64,000 nt of DNA from CAWBRT01 sp963696525 (GTDB lineage: Bacteria > Acidobacteriota > Terriglobia > Terriglobales > Acidobacteriaceae), in assembly GCA_963696525.1 (NCBI GenBank), contig CAVOKO010000011.1, positions 778,222 through 842,221 of the forward strand, in the 5' to 3' direction. Shown one piece after another: positions 8,963 to 18,038 of this stretch (position 1 is the stretch's first letter; each line of letters starts with the position of its first letter). Below the pieces are notes generated by a model, which made no database searches, was not told the origin of the DNA, and saw only the letters and a program-made list of their open reading frames with translations. The translations under genes were made by a program, and so were the position numbers.

Positions 8963-8992
8963 GTTTGAGAGAATGCGGTTTGAGAGAATGCG
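8963..8992. repeat. perfect 15-bp tandem duplication
   Basis: GTTTGAGAGAATGCG occurs twice, head to tail, in the 153-bp gap between the amidohydrolase and the hydratase genes. Function unknown; it may be replication slippage. Confidence 0.8.
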
Positions 8993-9033
8993 CGCCTTTC
9001 CTGCTGGTACTTCCCGCCCGTTCGGTTGCTTGC

Positions 9034-9986
9034 TCAGGAAAACTGGTACAGCTTCGCCGGATTGTCCACCAGGATGCGGTTTCGCACTGTCTGGTCGGGA
9101 GCCCACTCGGCGAGCAGGTCCAGCAGGATCGCATCGTTGGGCTTCTCGTTTCCCGGAGCGGTCGGATGCGGCCAATCGCTACCCCACACCAGGCGTTCCG
9201 GTGCTTGCTTCACATAAGCCTTCGCGATCAGGGTGCTGTCTGCATAGCTGGGCGGACCCACTTTGGACAAGATATAGGCGCCCGTAAGTTTCACCCATGC
9301 CTTCTGTTGGTGCATCAGGTCGCAAACTAAGCCAAACGCCGGGTGCTGAATGCCCATAGGCTGCGGTAGCCGGGCCAGATGATCGAACACAAGCTGGCAC
9401 GGAACTTGGCTCAGCAGCGCCCGGTTGGCGAATACGTCGTCCGCCGGGGCGTTAATCTGCATGTGCCATCCCATGTTCGCAAACCGCTTCGACATTGGAG
9501 TCACCATGGCCCACGTGGTCCCGCCACCTTGCGCCAGGTTGAAGCGGATACCGCGCACCCCGGCCGCGGCCAACCGCTTTAGCTCTTCGTCCGTAACCCT
9601 GTCGTTCACCACGGCAATGCCGCGCGTCGTCTTCAGGCCAAACGTTTCGAGCGATTCCACCAGCAGGCGATTGTCCATGCCATACGTCGAGGGCTGGACC
9701 ACCACGTTGCGCATGGTGCCGATCCGCTTCTGCAACATCCTGTAATCGGAGATGAGAGCATCGCCCGGCCGCAAACTGGTGGACGCATCCGGCGGGAAGC
9801 GCGAGTCATAAATGTGGTGGTGACAGTCGGTCGCGTTCGGCGGCACCTTGAGGCGAGGCAGGTCCGTGCCTGACGACCATTTGACGACACTCGCTCCGGA
9901 CTCACCGTGCGCCATGGCAGCCGCACCGGCAACCATCAGAGGAACTGTAGTCAGAAATTCGCGGCGGCTCCAGCCATTTTTCGCAT
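9034..9986 (-). CDS. LigI-like amidohydrolase with Tat signal, frameshift after start
   Basis: This is an amidohydrolase-2 (COG3618) protein related to 2-pyrone-4,6-dicarboxylate lactonase. It shows TDCHHHIYD near the N-terminus, VVVQPSTYG, and the C-terminal LVWGSDWPHPT. In frame upstream of the first ATG is a twin-arginine leader (WSRREFLTTVPLMVAGAAAMA) with no start codon of its own. A good ATG at 9986, preceded by AGAGGGAG, reads into it only if the A-run at 9977-9981 has one more A. The corrected protein is 317 residues and probably periplasmic. As read, translation must start at an internal ATG and would give a cytoplasmic protein. It is paralogous to the gene at 49403-50287. Confidence 0.8.
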
Positions 9987-10095
9987 AGACTCCCTCTCTT
10001 TCCTGCTGCGTATCTACACTTCTCGAACCACTCCCTTTGGCTGCTCAGAATGACGCCCTAAACCTCTATCGCGCAATTGCTTCACCCGGGAAACA

Positions 10096-11192
10096 TCAGG
10101 CCCCGTGCCGTCTCGTGAAGTCCTCATCGAACTTGAGTCCGAGTCCGGGACGATCCGGCACGATCACTTCTCCATTCTGGAGTTGGGGGACCTCTTCGAA
10201 CAAGGGCAGCGTCCATGGCATATATTCAAGCGTGAAAGCGTTCGGGGCGGCCGCTACCAGGTGTACCAGGAATTCCGGAAAGCAGTGATTCACAACTCGT
10301 GTATTGAATGCCTCAGCCATGCCGGCGACCTTCATCCATTGCGTGATCCCGCCCACCCGCAAGGCGTCGACGATCAGGATATCAACCGAGCGCGCTTCCA
10401 GCATGTGCCGGAATGGCACAATGCCCCAGACGTATTCGCCACCGGCCACCGGCGTCACCAGTGCATCGGAGATGCGCGCCAGTCCGGCAAAGTCGTCGTG
10501 CACGGTGAGATCTTCGAGCCAGAAAAACTGGAGTTTCTCCAGGCGCCTGCCAACATCGATTGCCTGCTCGACGCGCCAGCCCTGGTTGACATCCGCCATC
10601 AACTTGATGTCGGGACCAACACTCTCGCGTACGATTCGGGCACGCTCGACTTCCTTGGCGGGCGAATGCTCGCCGGCCAGTCCGAGCTGCATTTTGATCT
10701 GCTGGAACCCTCGCTCGACCAGACAACGGGCAGCTTGGGCCACCTCGCCGTCCGACATGTTTCGCTGAAGCGTGCCACTGGCGTAAGCGGGCACCCGCCG
10801 CCGCCCTCCTCCAAGCATCTTCCACAGGGGCTGATTCAGCGCCTTGCCACGGATATCCCACAAGGCAATGTCGATGGCCGAAAACGCCAGCATGAAGATG
10901 CCCCCAGGACCTGAGCCCCCTGCGGCGGCACGCAGTTTCTCGAGAATCGCCCCCGGAACCAGCGGGTCCCGCCGATGGAGAGCGACGCCAGGTCGTGGAC
11001 AGCGTTCCTCAGTGCGTTGGTCATGGCTTTGGAATAGAAAGTAAAGCTTACGGCGATTCCGTCGATGCCTTCATCGGTCACGAGTCGCAGCGTGACAAAT
11101 GGCCGCACCACGGGAGGCTGTAGCGGCAACCCCGCGAGCGATTGCGCTTCGGGAACGTTTACGATTTGTGTGTGAACTTGCGATATCTTCAT
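10096..11192 (-). CDS. enolase-superfamily (mandelate racemase/muconate lactonizing) enzyme, one frameshift
   Basis: The corrected product is 365 residues. The N-terminal capping domain (MKISQVHTQIVNVPE) joins the barrel domain after one missing G in the G-run at 10968-10970. Metal ligands are visible as Asp in LMADVNQGW, Glu in FWLEDLT and Glu in GGEYVWG. The Asp of VDALRVGG, His of VVNHCFPE and Glu of TLEYMPW match the mandelate racemase Asp-His-Glu set. The usual Lys-x-Lys appears as Lys-Met-Gln (QIKMQLG), so the second lysine base is missing. This points to a sugar-acid or hydroxyacid dehydratase using His alone rather than a two-base racemase (inference). The substrate is unknown. It lies downstream of the molybdenum hydroxylase genes. 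Confidence 0.82.
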
Positions 11193-11251
11193 GGCAATAC
11201 CGATTACAGTCACTGATCGGAATGAGGCGCATCGAAAATGCCACCAAAGCT

Positions 11252-11271
11252 GTGGCATTCGAAAATGCCAC
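11252..11271. repeat. perfect hairpin with a flanking direct repeat
   Basis: GTGGCATT and AATGCCAC form an 8-bp stem with a 4-base loop. TCGAAAATGCCACC is present at 11232-11245 and again at 11259-11272. It lies in the 175-bp gap before the enolase-superfamily gene and could be an operator or an RNA structure. Confidence 0.55.
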
Positions 11272-11321
11272 CCGGCAGATTCCGCTCTTCGACGACTCTG
11301 GTACTCGTCGTTGCGCCGCGT

Positions 11322-11338
11322 TGCCGGGATTCCCGGCA
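11322..11338. repeat. 17-bp palindrome after the FAD-subunit gene
   Basis: TGCCGGGA-T-TCCCGGCA, an 8-bp stem about 30 bp downstream of the FAD-subunit stop. It could slow or end transcription of the hydroxylase genes, though no T-run follows. Confidence 0.5.
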
Positions 11339-11367
11339 CGCGTCGCAGTTGCACGGGTTGGGGACTG

Positions 11368-12360
11368 TCAGCTTAGCATGTTCAGCGCTTCTTCCAGTAT
11401 TCCCTTGGTCGCTTCGATTTTGTAAGCATTCTTGCCCAGCGGCTGGGCGCCTTGAACCGAAGCGGCACAGGCCGCGCTGACAGCACTCTTGAGATCCTTG
11501 CCCTTCAACGCGCTCTCGGCTTTCACGCTCCTGGTGGGGATACGGCGCCAGGCCGGCAAAAACAACCCGCGAGTCCGCAACCGTAGAACCTTTAAGCGCG
11601 ACGCTAACCGCAACGCTGACCACCGCGAAGTCGAAGGCCTGTCTTTCCTTCAGCTTCAGATAGACGCCCTTCCTGCCCTGGGAAGCAGCCGGAATTTCTA
11701 TCGCCACCAGCATTTCCTGCGCGGAAAGCACGTTCTCCTTTAGCAGGTTCTGCTCGGGGGAGACGTAGAACTTCTCCAGTGGAATGGTTCTCGTCCCTTT
11801 CGGGCCCGCGATCTCGGCCTTGGCGTCGAGCGCAATCAGTGCCGGAGCCATGTCCGAGAGGTAAGCCATGGCACAGATGTCCGTTCCCATGATGGCATGG
11901 TACTGGTTCTCTCCATCCCTGGCCGTAGCAGTTTGCGCCGCCCTTGCGAATGCAGTCGGAGAAGAGCTTTCCGCGGAAGTACCAGCAGCGGGGCCGCTGG
12001 CACAGGTTGCCGCCAAGGGTGGCAACGTTCCTGATCTGCGGAACCGCTACCTGCTTGGCCGCCTGTGCCACGAGCGGATACTTGTTCTCGATGAGATCGG
12101 AGTGGATGATCTCAGCTGAGCGTGGTCCCGGCGCCAATCCTCAAGCCGGCCTTCTGCTCCTTGATGTAGGCGAAGTCCTTGATCCCCTTGATATCGATCA
12201 AGTGCTTCGGTGTTTTCATTTCCGGGCCTTCAATGCCGTCTTTGATCAGGCCCAGCAGGTCGCTTCCTCCGGCGAGAATGGCAGCCTTCTCTTGATACTT
12301 CGTCAAAAGGGCTACAGCCTGCCCGACCGTGGTGACTCGATAGTAATCGAAAGGTTTCAT
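11368..12360 (-). pseudogene. molybdenum hydroxylase FAD-binding (medium) subunit, three frameshifts
   Basis: The corrected product is about 329 residues of the CoxM/XdhB/PaoB family, which passes electrons from the molybdenum and Fe-S subunits to an acceptor. It begins MKPFDYYRVTTVGQAVALL and holds the FAD-binding segments ILAGGSDLLGLIKDG and TLGGNLCQRPRCWYFRG. The cysteines of CQRPRCWYFRG and CIRKGGANC suggest an extra [4Fe-4S] cluster as in 4-hydroxybenzoyl-CoA reductase and PaoB (inference). Surplus bases near 12115, 11922 and 11541 break the frame. Between them the protein sequence is well conserved, so the damage is either recent or a sequence error. The gene lies 18 bp downstream of the large subunit gene. 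Confidence 0.75.
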
Positions 12361-12378
12361 CGTTTATCTCCTCTCACC

Positions 12379-14618
12379 CTAGCCCTTTGCCGCCTTCAGG
12401 CCCATGAGGATCGCACGGTTGGTAATCGGAAGTTCCGAGAAGCGGACGCCGATCGCGTTATAGATCGCGTTGGCTATGGCCGGCGTCGGCGGGCTGTAGG
12501 GTGGTTCACCAATCCCCTTCGCTCCGAACGGGCCAAGTTTATCGATCGATTCCACGATGATCGGCACGATCTCCGGTACATCCTTCATCGTCATCAGCTT
12601 GTAATTGAGATGGTTCGGGTTGACGCAGATGCCGGTGGCTTTGTCGTAGATCTGGTCTTCGATCGATGCCAAAACCGATTCCCTGAATCACGCCTCCCTC
12701 GATCTGGCTCTCGGCCGTCAGCGGGTTGATCACCCTGCCGAGATCGTGAGCCGCCACTAGCTTGACAACTTTGACATGGCCGGTGCGGGTGTCCACTTCC
12801 ACCTCGGCAAACTCCGCCGCGAAGCCGTGGAAGAAAACGTCAGTGGGAATCTTCATGTAGCCGCGGCCGAAGATCACCCCGCCCGGCATCTTTGCCGCAA
12901 TCTGGTCCAGCGGAACACCTTTATCGGAGCCGGCCACATAAATCATGCTGTCCCGAATGCTCAGGTTCTTCTTGTCCGCCTTCAACTCGATTAGCCGCAA
13001 CGTCAAGCAGTTGATTTTTGGCGTCCGCCGCTGCCAGCTTCACTCCGGTTCCGCCGGTGATTGTCTGGCGGCTGCCGGAAGTGACGCCTGTGTCCGTCGT
13101 CATGTCGGTATCGGCCGAAATGACAAACACATTGCTGAGCAGTACTCCGAGTTCTTCGGCCGCGATCATGGCCATGGTGGTTTTCTGCCCGCATCCGAGC
13201 TCGGTCGCGCCGGTAAACACATTTACCGTGCCATCGGCATTGATGCGCACCATGCCCGACAGCGGCATTCCGGGCAGGCATGCCGCCATGGCGACAGGCG
13301 TGAATGGCCATGCCGTAACCCTTTTTGATCGGACCCGTCTGCGAGGCCGCCTTCTGCCGCTTCTGCTTCCACTGGAAGGTTTCCGCCGCCGCGCTGTGAT
13401 GCACTCTTCCATGCCGTTGCTGGTGAACGGAATCTTCCTGAACTGGTCGCCATCTTCGAGGCGGGCGTAGTTCTTCAGCCTGAACTCGACCGGATCCATC
13501 CCCAGCTTCTCGGCGATGATGTCCATGTGAACTTCCTGGGCAAACGTTCCCTGCGGATGACCGACACAGCGCATGGGGCCGGTGGTCGGGTTGTTCGTAT
13601 ACACCGTATAAGCCTCGCCCTTCATATTCGGGCAACGGTAGATGGACATCATGCAGCCCAATGTGTCGAATGCGGCGAGCGGAAACATGGCATAAGCCGC
13701 CGGCGTCGGCAACCACTTTCGCCTGGATGGCAGTCAGCGTGCCATCCTTCTTCACCCCGTACTTCAGGTCAATGACTGTCCCATAACGGTGTCCGGCCCG
13801 CGAGATAGACTTCTTCGCGGTCCAATTCGATTCTTGCCGGGCGGCCCGTCTTTCGAGCAACCACCGCGGCCAGCGTGCTGTAACGTCCGGGATTGCCCTT
13901 GTCGCCAAAGCCGCCCCCCATGAACTCGCAAGTCACGTGCACCTTGCTCTGCGGGATTTTGAGCGCCTTGGCAACTGCCTTCTGGACTTCGAATGGAGCC
14001 TGCGTGGAATCCCAGATAGTCAGCCTGCCGCCTTCCCACTGCGCGATCGAGGCCCTGCTCTCCATCGTCGCATGCTGAGATAGGGGTCTTGTAGCGTGCT
14101 TCATAGATCAGGTCGGCCTCGGCAAAACCCTTCGCCACATCGCCCCTGCTGACGACCACGGGCTTACCTCCAATGAGGTTGCCCTCCGGGATATAACTTG
14201 AGGGGCGCTCGGTTTCAGCGCTTCTTCGGGATCCAGCACAAAGGGAAGCACCTGGTAGTCGACTTTGATCAAGCCCAGCGCTTCGACAGCCGTCTCCTCA
14301 TCCACCGCGGCGACCACTGCAATGTCGTCGCCAACTGAAGCGGGCGACATCCGTGAGGATTGGGTAGGAGGGATTCCAGCGGGGATATCGCCGCCATATC
14401 CTTGTGCGGTCAGCACTAGCCTTCACTCCCGGCAGCGCAAGCGCCTTCGACGTATCGATGCTGACGATCCGCGCATGCGGGTATGGGCTTCTCAAGATCT
14501 TCAGGTGGAGCATGCCTGGCAGGGAGAAATCAGAGGCATACTTCGCCCGTCCGGTTACTTTTTCAAACCCGTCCAACTTTGGTTGGGGTTTTCCGATAAC
14601 TCTAAATTCCGAGCTCAT
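12379..14618 (-). pseudogene. molybdenum hydroxylase large (molybdopterin) subunit, at least ten frameshifts
   Basis: Pieces from all three minus-strand frames join into one xanthine dehydrogenase-family large subunit of roughly 745 residues. The start is MSSEFRVIGKPQPKLDGFEKVTG. Later blocks include IAVVAAVDEETAVEALGLI, SQHATMESRASIAQWEGG, CEFMGGGFGDKGN, GATELGCGQKTTMAMIAAEE, VAAHDLGRVINPLTAESQIE and the C-terminal LGPFGAKGIGEPPYSPP, which holds the catalytic-type glutamate. Breaks fall near 14415, 14365, 14337, 14186, 14085, 13797, 13693, 13400, 13287, 12993 and 12668. Several are in homopolymers, others are single surplus bases. Unless the sequence is wrong, no functional enzyme is made. 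Substrate class cannot be assigned; aldehydes, aromatic CoA esters and N-heterocycles are all possible. Confidence 0.78.
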
Positions 14619-14634
14619 AAGTATCTCCCTCCCC

Positions 14635-15274
14635 TTATGCCTTCTGCGCCAGCGATAACACCGCTTTGGTGATCTTGGGGTAGGCGGCTGCATCGGCAGA
14701 TGTTTCCCGAAAGGGCTTCTTTTATCTCGGCCAGGCTCGCCCGTGGGTTGGAGTCGAGCAACGCCTTGGTCGACATGATCTGGCCTGGCGTGCAGAAGCC
14801 GCACTGATACGCGTCCTCCCGTATGAAGGCCGCCTGAATCGGATGCAGCGTTTCGCCCTCGGCTCAAAGCCTCGATCGTGGTGATCTTGCGCTTGTCCGC
14901 CTCGAATGCCAAAGAGAACAGGCATAGATTGCCTTGCCGTCCATGATGACCGTGCAGGCTCCGCAACTGGAGCGGTCGCAGGTCTTTTTCGTGCCGGTCA
15001 GGCCGACTTCCCGCCGCAACACGTCGAGCAGCGTCCAGTGTGACTTGACTGCCAGACGATACTTCTTGCCGTTGATCTCGGTTACGATCACCGCCTCGCG
15101 AATCCCCTTCACCAGGGGAGCCGTCTCCGCTTCCAGTCCGGGCACCATCGCCGTCGCCATTGCCGCCGCTGCGGTGCCGACTCCCATTCCCTTCAGGAAG
15201 CCACGACGCGAGACGCGGAGCTTGCCTGATCCCTGCTCCTCATCAGCCGTTGACACGTCTCGTTCTTTTTCCAT
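14635..15274 (-). pseudogene. molybdenum hydroxylase [2Fe-2S] (small) subunit with Tat signal, three frameshifts
   Basis: The corrected product is 212 residues. Residues 1-50 form a twin-arginine leader (RVSRRGFLKGMGVGTAAAA, ending near PGLEAETA). A ferredoxin domain follows (TLLDVLRREVGLTGTKKTC, then CGACTVIMDGK) and a second cluster domain (YQCGFCTPGQ and SGNICRCAAYP). This is the layout of the small subunit of the periplasmic aldehyde oxidoreductase PaoABC. A missing T in the run near 14911 and surplus bases near 14862 and 14689 break the frame. A GGAAGGGGG ribosome site precedes the ATG at 15274. The order small-large-medium is one operon. The Tat leader predicts export of the assembled complex to the periplasm. 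Confidence 0.8.
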
Positions 15275-15417
15275 ATTTTCCCCCTTCCGTCTTCATAACC
15301 CTTTTTAGTGCCCCGGATTGACCCTTCGCAGGGTGCCGTCGATGGACACGTTTGTCAAGCAGAATCTCCGAATCTTGCGCATGGCATCGCTTCCTGCGCT
15401 CCGTCGCCAAGGCGCCA

Positions 15418-16251
15418 TTATCCGCCGGAAACGCCGTGGGCGACCATGCAGTGTTGGCCGCGCAGCAGGCAAAACACCGCCTCGAGGATTCCTCCGGCGA
15501 TCGCCAGAGACTTATCCGAGATGGTGAAGCAATGTTCGCGAGCCGCTCGCGGATCGATGTCACCAATTTTCATTCCCGGATAAACACTCAAGCCGTCGTG
15601 CAGCAGTCCACGCAGCACGCCCGCAATGCCGGCCCTTACCGCAGTTTGCTCAACCCAACCGACCACCTCGCCGGCTTTAACATGATCCCCAATCGCTCTT
15701 TCGCCCCGGAACAAGCCCGATGAGGCAGCCCTCAGCAGCCTTTGCGGCCCCTGGCCCGCGATTTCGCCAGGCACACCCGTATCCGGTTCGGCGGAGCCAC
15801 GCCACAGAACCCGCCCGAGATGGTGGCCACGGTTGGTCTCGACCACCGCGTGGACATCGACTCCCACCTCGAAGCCCGGGCCGAGGCCAAGCACGACAGG
15901 GGCATCCGAGATCCGTGTCCCCAGGTTGCGCTTGGCGATAATCGCGTCAACCACCACATCCGGACGAAGCCGCGGCACGATCTCGGCCCACGGATCGACC
16001 AATACCGGCACTACATCCTCGCTCCACGCTCGCGGAATTTCATTGCAGTCTTTGATCTTGCGCGCGCGCACTCCTTCGACTTCGACTTCTCCGCAATAGA
16101 TCGCCTCGGAAAAAGCTACCGTCCGCCGCACCGTGGTCGGCTGCTCGATTTCGGTCGCAACCAGCCGCAGCCCCGCGCGATGAAGCCGCAGAATCACTCC
16201 GCTGGCCAAGTCTCCCGCGCCTTTAATCACAACCACTGCGTTTTCACACAC
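15418..16251 (-). CDS. yqeB: YqeB-family molybdenum hydroxylase maturation protein
   Basis: This is about 277 residues if started at the GTG at 16251 (VCENAVVVIKGAGDLASG). The first ATG at 16377 would add 42 basic residues of no recognisable fold. The Rossmann-like start IKGAGDLASGVILRLHRAG and the segments RPDVVVDAIIAKRNLGT and VVLGLGPGFEVGVDVHAVVET match the YqeB (EF2563) family. That family is found with selenium-dependent molybdenum hydroxylases and is thought to help install the cofactor sulfur or selenium. It lies just upstream of the hydroxylase structural genes, with the YqeC-MocA fusion upstream again, so it most likely matures that enzyme. The start is uncertain. Confidence 0.82.
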   Translation of the reverse strand: MCENAVVVIKGAGDLASGVILRLHRAGLRLVATEIEQPTTVRRTVAFSEAIYCGEVEVEGVRARKIKDCNEIPRAWSEDVVPVLVDPWAEIVPRLRPDVVVDAIIAKRNLGTRISDAPVVLGLGPGFEVGVDVHAVVETNRGHHLGRVLWRGSAEPDTGVPGEIAGQGPQRLLRAASSGLFRGERAIGDHVKAGEVVGWVEQTAVRAGIAGVLRGLLHDGLSVYPGMKIGDIDPRAAREHCFTISDKSLAIAGGILEAVFCLLRGQHCMVAHGVSGG

Positions 16252-16449
16252 GGGCCCAATCCTTTTGCGCAAACCAAGCTGGCGGCGAAATCCGCGGCCT
16301 GGAAACCGCCCCTTCGACCACCACCTGCGGAAGACCGTACGTTTTCGGATACGAACTTCAGGAAGCGCGGCAGCCACGCCGATGCGAAAGCATCTGTGCG
16401 TTCCAGACTTGGGCCGTCGGCTCTTCTCAGTCGATGTTTGTGGATTTTC

Positions 16450-17988
16450 TCACAGCTTTTCCGAATCGGGAAATTTTCTTTCGAGCCCTAAGTAATCTTT
16501 TCTTGTGTCAATGTCGACTGGCGGCTCCAGATTTAACTCAACCGTTGCAACCTCAGCCTGATGGCGAGCTAGCAGCTCCCGTCCTCCCTGGTCCCCGGTG
16601 ACCTGCAAAAGCTCCGAGAACAGCGTCCGCGAGAAAAGCACCGGATGTCCGGGGGTGCCTCGGTACAGTGGCCGCACTATCGCACTGCGGCGGCTGCGGA
16701 AAGCGCTGACCAGGGCCTCGATGGCCTGCAAGCTGATCAAAGGCTGGTCGCCGAGCAGAAATACCGCCGCCTGCGCCTGGGAGGCGAGGGCATTGATCCC
16801 TACCTTGAGCGAAGAACTTTGCCCGCTGGCGTAATTCGGATTGAAGACGGTGCGGACTCGGGGATCGCGGGGCAGCTCTTGCTCCAATTGCGCCGCGCCG
16901 TGTCCAAGCACGACGATGACCTCGTCCACCGACGATGCCAGCGCAGCCTCTATCACATGGCGCAAGATGGTTTTTCCACCAAGCCGCAGAGCCAACTTGA
17001 GCGCGGGGTTCCCAGCGAGCGACTCCATGCGGCGTCCTTCACCAGCGGCCAGCACGATGGCGGAGACCGTGGAATTCTCCCGGCAATTAGCGCCGCGAAC
17101 CGCGCTCGCCGGGCTGGAAGCGCCGTCGCGAGCCTTCCCGATAATTATTTTGCGAATCGGCATCGGCTGGCGCAAGGCCGCGATGACAACCCGCTCCGCA
17201 CCGCGCTCGATCAGCTCGCGGGCGACCTCGCAACCTGCCCGCAAACGGCTATCGTCGTCGGCCTGGTTGAGCAGTTCGACCACTCTAGAGCGGGCCGAAG
17301 CCCCCCGCGTGCTTCCCAGGGGATGCCGCAGCACGGTAGCAACCAGCGACGGGCTGACGGTGTCGCCCAAACGGCATCCTGCCAGGGCCGCCACACGCTC
17401 GGGACGGTGGACAAACTCCTCCGCTAGAGCTTGGCCGATCACGGAGAGTCCAACCACGGGCACCACCAAATCGGCGGACGGCGGTATCACTGGCTCGTGC
17501 GCCGCGGGAGCTTTGAACGGACGCCCCCGCGAGCCATCGGCTTCAACCAGCAGGTGTGTGACCTGGAGGCGCTGCGGCAGTTGTTCGATCCATTCCGAAT
17601 CGATGCCCGCAAGCTTGCCGTCCGCCCCCAACCCTCGCGCCAGAACCACTGCGGGGTGCAGATTCAGGGCATTCCGCGCGCCGCGCACCAGGGTTTCGAG
17701 CGAATCTTCAATAACCGTGGCTGGAAATTGTTCTGAGTCAGGGGGATAGATGTGGGTCGTGGTGGTAATCAGCACGCGACCGCCGCGTGCAATCAGCTCG
17801 GCGGCCAGGCGGAACATCGCCGTCGTCTTACCGCCGCTGCCGGTGAACGCCACTACTTCACAGGCTCTGGGCTTAGCAAGAATGTCGCCGCCGGACGTTG
17901 GATCGAAAGTTGGATCGAAAGCGGCGATCCCCAGCGCTTCCGCCAGTGTCGGTATGCAGTCAGCCGCGACGGTGTTCGGCGTTGGCAT
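16450..17988 (-). CDS. YqeC-MocA fusion: molybdenum hydroxylase cofactor maturation protein
   Basis: This is a 512-residue two-domain protein. Residues about 1-270 are YqeC-like, with a P-loop (VVAFTGSGGKTTAMFRLA, about 46-63) and LLVEADGSRGRPFKAP. Residues about 310-512 are a MobA/MocA-type nucleotidyltransferase (VSAIVLAAGEGRRM, then PALKLAL, VFLLGDQP and GTPGHPVLFS), the kind that adds CMP to molybdopterin to make MCD. YqeC and MocA are usually separate proteins, so the fusion is notable. It is followed by yqeB and the hydroxylase genes on the same strand. A 12-bp tandem duplication at 17897-17920 encodes the repeated DPTF/DPTS near the N-terminus. Confidence 0.87.
   Translation of the reverse strand: MPTPNTVAADCIPTLAEALGIAAFDPTFDPTSGGDILAKPRACEVVAFTGSGGKTTAMFRLAAELIARGGRVLITTTTHIYPPDSEQFPATVIEDSLETLVRGARNALNLHPAVVLARGLGADGKLAGIDSEWIEQLPQRLQVTHLLVEADGSRGRPFKAPAAHEPVIPPSADLVVPVVGLSVIGQALAEEFVHRPERVAALAGCRLGDTVSPSLVATVLRHPLGSTRGASARSRVVELLNQADDDSRLRAGCEVARELIERGAERVVIAALRQPMPIRKIIIGKARDGASSPASAVRGANCRENSTVSAIVLAAGEGRRMESLAGNPALKLALRLGGKTILRHVIEAALASSVDEVIVVLGHGAAQLEQELPRDPRVRTVFNPNYASGQSSSLKVGINALASQAQAAVFLLGDQPLISLQAIEALVSAFRSRRSAIVRPLYRGTPGHPVLFSRTLFSELLQVTGDQGGRELLARHQAEVATVELNLEPPVDIDTRKDYLGLERKFPDSEKL
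17897..17920. repeat. 12-bp in-frame tandem duplication
   Basis: GTTGGATCGAAA occurs twice in a row inside the yqeC-mocA fusion gene and duplicates four residues without breaking the frame. Confidence 0.8.
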
Positions 17989-18038
17989 CGGCGTTCACTT
18001 CTTCACGGTCCATATAGGCAAGGGCCTGCCAGCGGCGA

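Noticed and set aside
12379..14618. Programmed ribosomal frameshifting in the hydroxylase large-subunit gene
   Set aside because: The breaks are too many, lack slippery heptamers and go in both directions. Errors or decay explain them better.
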